Below are positions 21,279 to 33,620 of a stretch of DNA of 64,000 nt, one piece after another (position 1 is the first letter of the stretch; each line of letters begins with the position of its first letter). The notes below the pieces were generated by a model, which made no database searches, was not told where the DNA came from, and was given only the letters and a program-made list of their open reading frames with translations. The position numbers were made by a program, and so were the translations under genes. This stretch comes from Nematostella vectensis (Eukaryota; Cnidaria; Anthozoa; Actiniaria; Edwardsiidae), in contig NC_064036.1 of NCBI RefSeq assembly GCF_932526225.1, positions 17,754,953-17,818,952 of the forward strand, given 5' to 3'.

Positions 21279-23066
21279 ACTCCACGCACCTTGTGTGGAC
21301 TACACGCACCTGTTTGCCTCATTAACTTCTACCAAATCCCTTGAGAATATTAGGAGCTACACCTGATTGTTATGCCTCAACGTTTAGATTATGCGAAAAA
21401 AACTCTTACTGTTAATTGTTGTCAAACAACGAAATAGTTCCGAATCCCGTGTCGGACTATCGTTGGCGCCCTACTGAATCGCCCTCTGAAATCCCTTGCA
21501 TGTTTACGTCTACAAAAAGATTGCTTGAGTCAAACAAAGTATCTGAGTCAAACAAAGTATCTTCGTCTAATTTTCGAGATGTGCGAATTTTTGTGTGTGC
21601 AAGTTTAACGATAACAAACAAACGTGCCAAGTGACACGTCTTGTCACTGTATAGAAAGTCTCGCCGGCTAGTCTGGCACTACATTCTGTTTTAAGCTTTG
21701 ACAGGGGTCGGTTCTCTTTTTTAATGTAAACAAGAAAATGTAAATAATTACGAAAAATTGATGTCTTGGTATTAATAAAATAACCAGCACGATGAGCTTT
21801 AAAATTGTGTTTAATTTATAGAAATACACTATACAATTAGCTTATCCAATAAATTTTACAAACTAGAGACTAAAGCACATTCGTATTTACTACACTTATT
21901 AGTTGGATCCCAGTCCTACTCTTCAGTCCATTCTCAACGATCTTTTTACTGGCCGCCTCAAGTATTCATCCAAGTCCTTACGACATTCAGTCCATGTCTT
22001 ATCGATTTCTGCTGGTGCAGTTGGAAACATCCTTCCCCTTAATCCCTGAAATGTTCCTCCCCTTAAGTTCGTCTTCAGTAAACAATTCCCTTAATAATTT
22101 AACAGCAAAATTGTTTCTTGAGCATGACCTAATCTAAAGCTTTTCGGCGTCAGTGGGCCTGTAGGTATATTGTCTGCTTGTTGAGTTTGCGATTCTTCTA
22201 GTGTTGTCGGTGATAAAGGTGCTGATGCAAGTATAGGTGATAAGGGTGTTGCAAGCATAGGTGGATCCAGGTTTTTGAGTGAGTATTTTCCACTGAAACC
22301 CCAACACTAGGGGGGTTGATTGCCCCCCCACGAAAATTTGAAATTTCAAGCTCTATAAATGCCATTTCCTGCATTTTCAGAAACGTTAATTACCCCAAAA
22401 AGAACGAACATGCTATCATAAAGGCAAAAAAAGTTTTATTTTGTTGAAGGTGGTACATGGAACACTTTGCTCTACAAAAAAATATCTGGTATCCAAACCG
22501 GTGCCACTGGTCTATGTTAATATGGCTGCCTACTAACTGTCTTTGAGCAGGAGAAAGAAAAATGGTACTTATAGATGGCAAGCCTGTGGTTGGTCCTTGG
22601 TCCAGGAGTTTTCTAGATAATAAGCAAAAAAAAAAATCCAACATTAATATTAAAAATTATAGAAAATACGATTTGAATAAAAACTCCCCTTTTTCATTCT
22701 TTGGGACTGCAGTAACTGGAGCTCTGTAGAAAAATCCAACATTGGTTATCATAGTTTAAAAGAGAGAAGTTTTGAGTGATTAAAAAAGAATATAATTTGA
22801 AAAAAAAAACTCCACCTTTTTATCCTTGGGAACTGCAGCCACTGGAGCCCAGGGAAATGTTTGTAAACCATTTGAGCTTAACATGAAATCCCAGTGTCAA
22901 TAGAAAAATTGAAATCATCACTAAATAAAAAACATCTAGAAATGACTTTTTAAGAAAGTTATACAGGCACCAGTTTGAGTTTCTGTAGCTGTTCTCCATC
23001 AGTTTAAGGGTGAGACCCAGATGGAACATAACTCACAAGCCCTCTAGAAACAGCTTGTGCAAAAAG
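21279..23066. other. Gap without recognised gene
   Basis: AT-rich. It includes the upstream flank of the Ty3 fragment (21240-21310, with a short GTGTGGACTACACGC motif) and the downstream flank of the hAT remnant. Nothing else supported. Confidence 0.4.
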
Positions 23067-25740
23067 TTAAGTTAATATGTTTGCCATTCTCATTCTCCTA
23101 GGGTGCAATTGAGCAAATGAATCTATTATTCTGTCCAGGTCTAAATCCATGTCTTTGTGGGTATACATTAGTGCCAGCCCATTCAATCTGTCCTCAGTCA
23201 TTGTGCTTCTCAAATAGGTTTTAAGATTTCGAAGGGATGAAATGGATCTCTCACAAGAAGCAGATGAAATTGGAAGTGTGATCAGGATTTTTAACATGAA
23301 ATAAATATTGACATATGCATCTTTGTCAATATCCTCCAGTGTAGCCTTAAGAGTGTCTGGAATCACTTCTCCTCTGTTATCCCTCCCCTTCCATAATCTC
23401 TCCCATAATAAAAGCTCTGCCTGTAAACCTATATAATTTGGCATGTCCTGTCTGTAATAATTAAAAAATTCTAAAACATTAGGCTCCCAACCGTCAGTAG
23501 CAATCAAAACAGAGGGTATGATCGAAATACCTTTGTAGCAGATAAATACATCATCCTTGAATCTAGAATCGAGCTGCTCGAGTACATGGTCTAGGAAAAC
23601 TCTGGTCAGATTTATCTTGTAATAGTCTTCAGGATTTGCAGCAGGAGCATTGGGTCTGTCTATGTCTGTCTCTGAGCTACCCTTGGCATATCTGGTTGTA
23701 CATCTACTTGTCTTGCGATAGTCACTGCATCCTGGTACAGTTCATGGTGTGTGGCATCAATGTCATTGCTCTTTTATGATATCAGAAGAGCAAGTTCTTC
23801 TTTTGCTTTCAGGATATCCATAGCTTTACTTTGCAGCTTCACTGTGAGTGGCTTAGTTAGTGCCAAAATATGTCTGACAATAACAATAGCAACAATAAAG
23901 GAACAATAAAGTTGATAGCATTAAGTAATGATTGGGCATCTTGTCTGCTGGTAGGATTCCGGTTGGTATTTTCACGCTTGTGTCTGTTCATTGAGATATC
24001 TTCTAGTGTATGTGACTGGATGGACTGAACTATTCGGTCTATAACATCTATCCTTTCGATCCATCGTGTGCGGCATACATTAATTAAAGCAGTGTGTTTT
24101 TTTATGCAAAAGTTTTATGATCTTGGATTCTAAATGTTCTTGTCGCTTGGGAGAGTTGTCAAAAAATTCAAAAAGCTTTCGCACAACATCCATCATGTTT
24201 CTGACATTTGGTATTTGGCAGGTATTGGCAATACACAAATTCAGCTGGTGATTCATGCAATGGACAAAAATTGCCTTCTCATGTTCTGCTCTGATTAACG
24301 AGGAGGCTCCATTAAGTCGTCCAGCCATATTACCAGCGCCATCATAACATTGGCCATGACAGTCTTCCATCATCAATCCTAAGTCTACTACAGCTGCAGT
24401 TATAAGGTCTTTGATGGCCTCTTCTGTTGTTCCCTCCTTACAAAAATGTTATTTAACTGCAGATGTATCGGGACAACTTCTGTTCGCATCATTTTCTTAA
24501 ATTCTTCTATAGCACAATCATATTGTAACCGTCGGAACTTGACATTTACCGTGCGGTTACGAAAAATGTAGAAACAAATGCAATACTGAAAGCAAAACTA
24601 TCAGGTTCTGACACCAGCCAAAAAGTAGTCAAAAATAAATGGAATGAAACGAAAACGATCGGGCGAAAGGCAACGTGAGAACGAATACATGATGCAAGGC
24701 ATGGACTTATAAGGATTTATTAAAAAAATAAATAATAACTTTTAGATGAAAACAGACATAGTCAAATCACGAGAAAAGGTAACCTAAACGAAAGGCTAGT
24801 TTTAAAAACAAAGTACTTACAACCGGTAAATCAAACTGAACACAACTGGCATGACAGGCCCGTACGGATAGCGCTCTAAGCTTGTAGCTTATCTCTGCTG
24901 TCTTCCCTGAGCAACTGCATTCCTCGCTCCCGCATCAAGCCGCGCAAGCAATGCGTCTTCTTTGCTCAACGGTACTAAACTAAAAACTAACAGATACTGT
25001 AAAAACAGCCGCTTTTAAACTTGCTTGGGGACGCGCATTTTTCGAGGGACGCTAACATTTACTACCGTTCAAATTGCTCAGCGTCCATTGTCCTGTCAAA
25101 TTTAGAAATTAATCTTCCTGGGAAATGGTAAAAGGACGCTAAACTTAAGTCAATTATCACTATCGAGCTATTGGTACTAATCTAAAGGAGTTTGAAGCAT
25201 GTTAAAAGTAAATTCCTAAACGTGTACGGATCGAATTAGAATCACGTTTGAGAAACAATCCGTAAAATACGTAAATTACAATCGCAATCCAAAAATCGCT
25301 TACTTAAAATCTTTGCAAAATCTAAAATAACCCAAAATACCACCCAGTCACAATATAAAATTTGTGAATTTCACAATTTCCTTGCGCGTGTTATGTAAAG
25401 CGCGAAGCGGCCGAAGGCCAATTTGTAAGAGGAAACTTCAATAATTTGTCTAACTCAATAACGTTTCGCCCACACTGAACTCCGAAACATATACAAGCTA
25501 AGCAAAAAACTCCATTGTAATATTTAGAGTAGGCTAGCCATGGATATTTCTTAAGCCAGTTTAAAACAAACTTGCGATATTTTCCATTCTCTATTGACAC
25601 TGGAAAATCGAAAAGCTCACCTGGTTTCCATACATTTTCGATGAATTTCAACTTGTCCTGAGGCGAATAGCTGGCGATCTTGTTGAAGACTAAGCCAATG
25701 TCGTAGGAAGAACAATCCTCCTTCCGACAGACAGAGCACG
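23067..25740 (-). pseudogene. hAT-type transposase remnant (ZMYM1/TTF-like)
   Basis: Three separated blocks in the right order on the minus strand. Near 25651-25430 is a TTF-type zinc-finger region (RKFVLNWLKKYPWLAY, VFCLACICFG). Near 24376-24110 is the DUF4371-like core with GQCYDGAGNMAGRLNG and HCMNHQLNLCIAN. At 23507-23067 is the hAT dimerisation end (LPISSASCERSISSLRNLKT, LALMYTHKDMDLDLD). A frameshift lies near 24430, and about 0.85 kb without coding sense (24540-25390) divides the first two blocks. This is the zinc-finger MYM-type/52 kDa repressor-like hAT group common in animals. Ends and TSD were not found. Confidence 0.82.
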
Positions 25741-28429
25741 AGCCATAAAGAGTAAAAACTAGTGCAATTTGTTAACTAATTCCTTCGTAAACTCTGATGC
25801 AAGTACGGAGACTCTAGTGAGAGCAAACGAAAGGAGACCGTTAGGGGAGGTACAGACCTTTTTATACTTTTGTCAATAGTTTCCGCGGTGGTTTCCAAGT
25901 GAGTTAGCAAATCAAAAATGGTTTTGAGTGAGTCCAAACACAGTGAAGAAATTTCCAGCCAATCGCGTGAGGTTTTGAGTGTGTTCCAGTGCTAACTATA
26001 ATAACACCTCACCCAACCCCCTTGCTTGCAAATTGGTGACACAATATTTTCCTATCTTATGCGACGGATTTTTGAAGGTTCCCGAAAAGTGATCGAAGTT
26101 CAAATCCAAAGCTCGTGATCCAGGGCGCTCCGTGAAGTCGCATAAGAATAATAACGACGATAAGGCATCTTTTTACGTGTTTAATTTAATAAAATGCAAA
26201 AATACAGGAGAATGAATGATTTCCGCAGTCAAACCAGGAGATTAGGAGAGATCGGAGATCGGAGTATTTAAAAAAACAACAATTTAATTCAAAATAACTT
26301 GGTCTGAAAAACTTTGTGTGTTCCGGAACTCCCGTAAACTACCCTGGATCCCTGGCAATTGGAAAAAGTGTTGTAGGAGAATATGGTGTTGCAGGTAGTG
26401 AAGGTGTTGTAGGATGTGCTAGGCTGAAGACTTCTTCTAGAAAAACGAAATAATCTCTCTATTTTAAGCTATGAGAAGTTCTTGGTTAGCTAGTATTTTT
26501 TACTGATTATCCTTCAGCTCCTTCAGGCTTTCGGTCTCACTTTGTAGCTCTGGTAGTTCTGGTAGGTCAGGTATATCAAGATTATAAAGCTCTGGCTCCG
26601 TCTCCTGGGGCACGGCGAAACCGACGTGGGTTTGACAGGAGCAGGCGGGTTGAAGATGGTGCACGGAATGACAGGTGGATTGACGATGGTGGACGACCTG
26701 AAACTGGGTTCAACCTACTCAAACAACTATGTTGGCGTTTACTGGTTTTCACAAGGAGTGTTCAAAGAGGAAAATGGAACACGGAGCTTGACACAGTCGC
26801 TCCTTATTATGCAAGCTAACAGAAAGTCCTTTGGTAGCTAGGCACTTGACATCTAAAAAGGCTTTCAGATATGTTAAGATAATGGTTTATCCAGTGGATG
26901 TTGCCTCAAAGCTAACCTTGGACTGACATGTTTGCCGTAATGTTTACAATGCTGCAAATGACGATGGTAACAAATTACATGCATACTGCGCTAGTGCGAA
27001 GGGCAAGCTTTACACGTGATTATTATGATTTGCAGTACTCAATACATTGTTGCTCATGCTGTTGTACTGATGGTACTCTTCTGTTAGTTTACAAGTACAA
27101 ATGGTGGTATTAGATAACCAACTTTCAATTGCCTCTTGAAACCAACATGCTCCTTCTATTCTTTTTCGGATCTATTTCACGCCCTTTTATTTTGCAATTA
27201 AAGTTAACAGACAATAGTCTCTGCTGCATTTGCGTAGCATCTTTGGTGTGACAAGCAACGCCATTACTTAATGAAGGCACAGACTTGTTTTAAGACCATA
27301 TTGGGGACCACAGGGTGTCATGGCGTGACATGAACGTGACATGAACACTGTTCTAGGGATGATGACTCAGTAGCCTCAGATTACATTAGAATAATACACT
27401 ATGGTGTAACCTCTTTGTTCTTCCTACTTACAATACTATAAAACTGTCCTTACTTAAAAGAAGAACAAAAGAAAACAACTGTACAAAGCTATACCTGGGT
27501 GGACAAGCTGTAAATGTCTGGTGTTTAAAACTGTGACGTACTTCACATATGTACATGAAAGTATACCATACTAATATGTGTACATACTTACACATATATA
27601 CAAATACATGTATACTATACTAACAGGTACACATACATTTAGGTATACCTACAGTCTACATACACACTTGTTAACAAGGTAGTATGCATGGGCTTCCAAT
27701 GGTGCCATGTGCTGGGGTGACCAATTTTCCCCTTAATCTTCTTCTGGGCCATTTATAGATTGTGTGTATGTAAAGTAGGGGATAAATATATGTAAATGCG
27801 AAATCAATGTGTAATCATAATCGCACACAGCGAGAACAGGCAGTGAGACACCACATGCTTAAGTGACCAACTACAATGTCAAACAAACTTAATATGAAGT
27901 ACATATGTCAGTTTTGTTGACAACTGAATGGATGAATAATGATGTTTATTCATATCAAATGCCAACTAAATAAGTTTGAAAAATAGAAATGTTTTAATAT
28001 GATATTTACAAACAAAATCTAGAATATTCTGAAAAAAAAAAAAGGAATCAGGTCATATAAAATATTGCTCACGTACAACAACCCTGAAAGAGTCTAATAA
28101 TAATGACACAGATCAGGTCCTATGGGGCATTGTCTCACAAGCTGGTGCGAGCCTTTTTTCCTGTCCATCATCTCAAATTTCTAAGTTTGTTGGATTCTTG
28201 CAGAAAAACGTTTGAATAGCTTCTTACATTGAGTTAGTCTTCACTGCTTGAGGGTGGATAGACTTGTCAGAAGAAGGGCATCATTGTATGCCAAGCCTGG
28301 AAGGGCGATCTTTAGTGATCCACTTTAAGTGTTTTTAAAGTCGTCGTCTGAGAGGTACTGAGGTAGCTTAAATTGCCAGGCCCGGCAGTCGTATCGAGAA
28401 ACATTGGTCAAATGAACGTTTCAGATTGC
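25741..28429. other. Gap without recognised gene
   Basis: No coding resemblance. 27540-27680 is low-complexity (repeated ACATAC/TATACA). The rest is unassigned. Confidence 0.4.
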
Positions 28430-28759
28430 ATCTACATCTATCTACATCTACATTGTTAATCCACAGAGGGGTTACCATCACTGTGGATATAAATTAATTG
28501 TATAAATACATAAATAAATACATTAATTAAAAAAAAAAAAATAAAAACAATAAATAAATAAAAAAAATTAAAAAATAAAAAACATAAAATAAAAAAATAA
28601 TAGAAATAATAATAATAATAATAAAAATAAATAACAATACAAATAATAATAAGGCAGAATAAAAATAATAATAAGGCAGAATAAAAAAAAGATTAAATAA
28701 AGTAAAAAGATAAAAAATCGTTTAAACAGCATTATTGGTATTAATATAACTTTATTAAT

Positions 28760-30082
28760 TTAATTTAATTTTATTCGTTCTCTAAAAATATATGCACTAG
28801 TGGAATCCAGGGTAAGGCGGGGCAGCTTGTTCCATTCTTTTATTGTCCTACAGAAAAACGAGTTCTTATAAGCTTCTGTTCTTGGACATAACTCGATAAA
28901 TTTATCTGGATGAGAGCTGCGTAATTGGCGGGTGCGTCTATCAATATTGTCTGGTATCTCAAGTGCTGATTTTTTGTTAACAGCCTTGTAAAATAATGTA
29001 AGCCTGGCATCCTGGCGCCTTTTAGAGAGAGGGGGCCACTCCAAATCGTTTAGGATGTTTGTGACTGTGCCAGGAGTCCTATCCCAGCAATTTTTAACAA
29101 AACGACCCGCCCTCCTTTGAACCTTCTCAATCTGTTTGACGTGTTTCTTTAGCCATGGATCCCATGCAGAGCTGGCATACTCTAAGTGTGGAAGAACGAG
29201 CGATTTATAAGCAGCTTCCTTAATGTTCTCTGGGCAATTGCTTAGGTTGCGCCTAAGAAAACCTAAGGTCTGGTTGGCTTTGGACACTTTGTTGTTTATA
29301 TGCCAGCTCCAGTCAAGTGGGTTCGAGAGCTCGACGCCTAGGTATGGATGGTGTTCAACTGGTTTAAGGATGTGGTTCATCAATGTGTAGTTAAATACTA
29401 TAGGTTCCCTATTTCTCGTGACTCTCATGACAAAACATTTTTTTGGGTTAAAGGACATGAGCCATTTCTCTGCCCATTTCACGATGGAGGTAAGATCAGA
29501 CTGGAGCTGATGTGCATCAGAAGTTGCCTCGATGACACTGTATAAAAGAGTATCATCAGCAAACAATCTTATGGTAGAAGATTTACAATCATTGCCGATG
29601 TCATTTATGTAGAGTAAAAACATCAGTGGGCCGAGAACGGTCCTCTGGGGCACACCAGATGACACCCTTATAGGGGCAGATGAGACTCCATCAACAAGAA
29701 CGGATTGTTCCCTATGTGTTAACCAGGTTGTAAGCCAGGTCTTTAGGAGACCCCGAATTCCATAAAAATCCAGCTTGGAAATAAGCCGCTGGTGGAGAAC
29801 AATATCAAAGGCTTTACTAAAATCCATGATGATCAGATCAGTTTGTCTGCCGAGATCTAGAGCTTTCCCCACATCCTCTAGGGTGGTTATTAATTGCGTT
29901 TCACAGGAAAAGAACCTGCGAAAACCATGTTGGAACTTGACGAGGATATTATGGGTATCAAGATGATTCATTATGTCATGGAAAATAATGTGCTCAAGTA
30001 TTTTACAAGGTACAGCAGTCAGTGAAATAGGACGGTAGTTGGAAGGGATATTCTTATTTCCCTTTTTGAACACTGGGGTCAC
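28760..30082 (-). pseudogene. LINE reverse transcriptase
   Basis: A 440-residue frame. Motifs in order are NYRPISL near residue 15, IIMDFSKAFD with the first catalytic Asp at 87, SSGVPQRTVLGPL near 131-143, and the FADDT box at 174-178. The thumb and C-terminal region typical of CR1/L2/Jockey-group LINEs follow (LPHLEYASSAWDPW, WPPLSKRR). The nominal start codon is only where the frame opens: sequence upstream continues in this frame into the RT N-terminus, and the neighbouring frame 30079-30576 carries the preceding part. A one-base shift near 30110 therefore separates them. This was the polymerase of the LINE; it is not translatable as a full ORF2 now. Confidence 0.9.
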
Positions 30083-30845
30083 ATTTGCAGTGAGCCAGTC
30101 ATTCGGGAGAGTACCGTCTCTAAAGATTGTGTGAACAAGAACGTCAGACCTGGGGCGATTTCATGGGCAGCTTCCTGTAAAATTTTACAGGGGATTAAAT
30201 CAGGGCCATTAGCTTTCTTCGGGTTAACATTTTGAAGTAGTTTGATAACACCGTCTATAGATATTAAAGTAGACGGTATAGTCGGATAAGGACTTGGTCC
30301 AAGTGTAGGTATAGAACTATTATTTTCATGAGTAAAAACGGACTGGAACTGTGAACTCAGAGCACGTGCCTTACCAAGATTGTCACTGACTAATTCACCC
30401 TTATCATCGCGTAGGGGAGCAACACCAACATCATGGGTCTTTTTGGACTTGATGTACGTCCAGAACCGTTTGGTTATGGTATGGTTCGCTGTTTCAGTAC
30501 CCTTTGGGACTGTTAAGAGCTGGGACACATACTCGCTGTGTGCCTTAGCGAGATTTTTCTTTACGAGTTTACGCAAGTCTTTAAATTTTTTCCAGGCAGC
30601 ATGGTTGTTACAGTGTTTGGCATGGTTATATAGACGTTGCTTTTTTCGGATTAACCTTTAATGGAACTAGTGATCCATGGCAAGTTCCATCTACCACTGA
30701 TGTTTTTTTGTGGGATATGTTTTTTCATGATCTCAGTGATTGTGGTTTTAAAGAAATCATAGTTTTCATTGATCAATTTATGATAGGCCTCATTGTTGAA
30801 GTAATTATCAAGATGTTTTTTAAGGTCAGTTTTCACTGCACCCAT
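30079..30845 (-). pseudogene. LINE ORF2 linker and RT N-terminal part
   Basis: Two frames, 30845-30651 and 30576-30079, continue ORF2 between endonuclease and RT. The second contains NPKKANGPDLIPCKIL, the RT-0/RT-1 entry motif of this LINE group, and FTQSLETV before the shift into the main RT frame. Confidence 0.8.
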
Positions 30846-31561
30846 GTTACCTTTCTTAAATACAAAGACTTTACGAGATCAAATAACACCAGATCATGAT
30901 CACTCATTCTGGGCTCAACCACTAGGTCTAATACCATCTCTGGGCAAGTGGTAAGAACAAGATCGAGGGTGTTCTCCCCTCTAGTTGGCTCCATAACATG
31001 TTGAGTCAGTGAGTGGTCGTTCACAATGTCCAAAAACTTGTGGTTTACTTCAAGCCCATAAGTAGGATTAGGTCTTACAGCGTAGTTATCATCTTCCCAT
31101 GATATACTAGGCAGGTTCAGGTCACCGGTAATGAGCATGTTTGGAATTGGATTTTTAACCAGCTTGCATAATGCACCATCGAGAGCTACAAGGGGGTCAA
31201 CATTTGAGTCTGGGGTCCTATAGACTGAGCCAACAAAAAGTGATTTGCTTCCTGCAATATTTATCTTTGACCAGATGCCTTCATAATTACCATCCATTTG
31301 CTCCTCGTGAGTCACCACAAGATGGTTGGAGAAAGCAGACAACACCCCTCCACCAAATTCGTTTCTATCCTTACGAAAAATGGTGTAACCTTTCTCCAGA
31401 ATTTCAGCCGAAAAGACAGTATCATTAATGTGGGTCTCATTTACATTAACAATATCAGGTTTGTAGTTGTCAATCAGGCTTTGAAATTCAAGGCGTTTAT
31501 CTTTACCCTTTAAGCTACAAGCATTCAGTGTTAACACTCTCAATTTGTGGGGGTCTTTCAT
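30833..31561 (-). pseudogene. LINE AP-like endonuclease
   Basis: 242 residues with the apurinic-endonuclease motif series LTLNACSL (Asn), VNETHI (Glu), GDLNLP (Asp/Asn), TLDLVLTT and SDHDLVLFDL (Asp-His). This nuclease nicks the target DNA for reverse transcription in CR1/L2/Jockey LINEs. Its ATG at 31561 overlaps the TGA of the upstream ORF (sequence ATGA), so it is either translated by coupling or was once fused to it by a frameshifted junction. The frame ends within the ORF2 linker. Confidence 0.88.
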
Positions 31562-32022
31562 TTTATTTGATGCAGGAGATCTTTGCTTGGGGGCTTGGTT
31601 AGTGGCTGGGGCGATTCTGAGCCGGATGATTGTACTGATGTTGATAAAGATAAATAATAATTGTCATCAGGAATGTCAGGACCACTTGATGACTTTGAGA
31701 AATTGGCCACATCACAGGCACAGCAGATCCAAGAACAAGAACTGTTAGCAAGTGTATTGTAACTTTCATTGCTTATTGAGCAGCATTTTGTGTGATACCA
31801 TGCATCGCAGTAGTCGCACTGAATACCCTTCTGGTTGCCTTTAACTGGTTTTGAGCATGCTCCACAGGGATACCGGTAGGTGGGACCGGGATTGAGAGGG
31901 ATGTCCCCACTAAGAATGAGTAGGCGAAAGGCGAGTGAGCTTGGGTTACTCCTTGGAGCGATCAGTTTTCTACGATTGGGATGAATATTGTTCATGAAAA
32001 TTTTAACTTTGTCCAGGCTCAT
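31558..32022 (-). CDS. LINE ORF1-like protein with 2A-like motif and PHD finger
   Basis: 154 residues. Residues 39-47 are GDIPLNPGP, close to the 2A ribosome-skipping consensus D-x-E-x-NPGP, preceded by the hydrophobic LAFRLLIL. From about residue 52 to 106 there is a C4HC3 PHD finger (CGACSK, CDYCDAWYHTKC, WICCACD). Such N-terminal 2A-like and PHD segments are known from non-LTR elements of several invertebrates. PHD fingers usually bind histone tails, so a chromatin-targeting role is inferred. The C-terminus is Ser/Pro-rich and ends at the ATGA overlap with the endonuclease frame. Confidence 0.85.
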   Translation of the reverse strand: MSLDKVKIFMNNIHPNRRKLIAPRSNPSSLAFRLLILSGDIPLNPGPTYRYPCGACSKPVKGNQKGIQCDYCDAWYHTKCCSISNESYNTLANSSCSWICCACDVANFSKSSSGPDIPDDNYYLSLSTSVQSSGSESPQPLTKPPSKDLLHQIK

Positions 32023-33385
32023 TTCAAAAAGTGCTGGTGAAATGATATTTTTGATATTTTTGACGCTAGGGAAGCTTGAAGCGCTTCAGAGACGGCCTCC
32101 TTTAATTCGGCGGCCATTTTGTCTCTGAGGAACCGCGCCAGTTAGTCTGTTACACAACAACACAACTGTGCATGTGCTCTGTGTCAATGACACTCGTGAC
32201 AGCCGCGCAGCCAGCTATTGTTACCTGGGTGTTAAGAATGTGTTACAACGCGTTAGGTCGTCGTGTCTGCCCGATAATCAAGAAATGGATGACAGCTTCC
32301 TATTGGCCTCATTTTAATTAAATAAAAATGAGGCCAGTAGGGAAACGGATTAGAGAACAGTTTTAATACCAGTTTTTACAGAGCAGCTACCCAGGGCGTC
32401 TTTTCCCCTTCTCTTCTTTCTCCCCCCGCGGCGCTCGTCTGGCGTTCCCCTTGTTTACTCTCAGTACGCCCTGGGCCCCCGAGGATAAGAAGCTTGAAGT
32501 GGTTGATGGCCTCAGATAATTTCCAGCCATAGAAAGGCACACCAGTATGTAAACAATACACACATTGAAAACGCACAAATAGCACCATTAAACTAAGTGT
32601 AGTAATATTATGGTACGCCTCTAGAATCTTAAATCGAATTAGCATAAATCCGAGCAACTGGTTATTTGTACTACTGTAGTAGAGGCTAAATAATGTACTA
32701 AAAGAAATGGATATATTGTGTCTAAACTAACAAAATGACTAAGATAACCTAACTAGTACTAGATGGGTTATACCCATAAGCAGAATATTCAAGGCAAACT
32801 TTCATTTTATCAGTATCAGATAAAGCTTCCCTCAATTTCATTCAGTATCATCTAAACAAGTGATAGCATACTTTTGTTCTCCTAACCAGAAACGGATTTG
32901 TGTTTTTTTTATGCTGACCAAAAAATATGTGTTTTGCAGAAGCAGCAAATTGCTCTTAGAATAACAGGGGTTTTGTGTCAGCCTATATACACAATGGATT
33001 TTTCTAGCTCACTAACAGAAAATGAAATAACTATTTATTTATTTCTTATCATCAATGTTACTGTTCATGCTTTTTTAGTCAAACAGCTTATACATAAAGT
33101 TTGTTATAGAAATGTATTGAAGAATAATCGAAGAAAACATGCTGATTCTATGAGATACAGTGTCATTGAGTACTTATTTTTGTTAGCTAAAATCTTGCAA
33201 CAGACCCTAAAGTAAAGGGCCTTTTCTAACAGAACTTTGTGGTGGCTGGTATATTGTCCATCTGAAAAGAAAAGAAACCTGGCAATCAATATAACACAAC
33301 TATTTTTTTTGTATAACTTCTCCCTCCCAGGTTGTCCAGCTCTAGAGGTTTTTTTTTTCTATAAACAAGGGGGCTTACCTCTTCA
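32023..33385. other. Gap without recognised gene
   Basis: 32023-32160 is probably the LINE 5' flank. 32296-32345 forms a hairpin (TTGGCCTCATTTT / AAAATGAGGCC). The rest shows nothing supported. Confidence 0.4.
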
Positions 33386-33620
33386 GTTATTATATTCCTC
33401 AACGATCTCTTCTAATGATATTGCATAAAATTGGTTTCCCTGCAAGCCAAACCAAAGTGTTATCAATAGTTGGATATGTCAACATCAAGCAAAGATCATA
33501 ACATACCTTGTTAGATCTCGGAGGATGGTTTTTCAACCCTTCCGGATACAGTTCGCGGATAACATCTAACAATAGCTGAGGGTACACAAGGGACCTCCCA
33601 TTCCCAATTCTACGCTCTCT
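33386..33620 (-). CDS. Two orphan exons of unknown gene
   Basis: Exon 33620-33506 follows TTGTTTGTTTCAG and reads ERRIGNGRSLVYPQLLLDV and onwards to a GTATGT donor. Exon 33440-33386 follows TTGGCTTGCAG, reads NQFYAISLEEIVEEYNN and ends in TGA. Both splice junctions are good and the sequence is protein-like. The first exon needs phase 0, which does not fit the last exons of the SAM-domain gene upstream as I read them. It may still belong to that gene through an exon I missed. Family unknown. Confidence 0.45.

Larger units (their letters stand above)
28430..32022 (-). mobile_element. CR1/L2-like LINE
   Basis: Reading from 32022 downwards: a 2A-like motif plus PHD finger, an AP endonuclease, a reverse transcriptase, an A/T-rich 3' region (28500-28760) and a terminal TAGATG-type microsatellite at 28430-28450. 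CR1/L2 elements characteristically end in short tandem repeats. At least two frameshifts (about 30600-30840 and 30080-30120) break ORF2. The 5' end is placed at the first ATG; the true 5' UTR probably extends to about 32100. Confidence 0.9.

Noticed and set aside
32376..32657. 93-codon minus-strand ORF
   Set aside because: Low-complexity C-terminus, no domain and no splice context.
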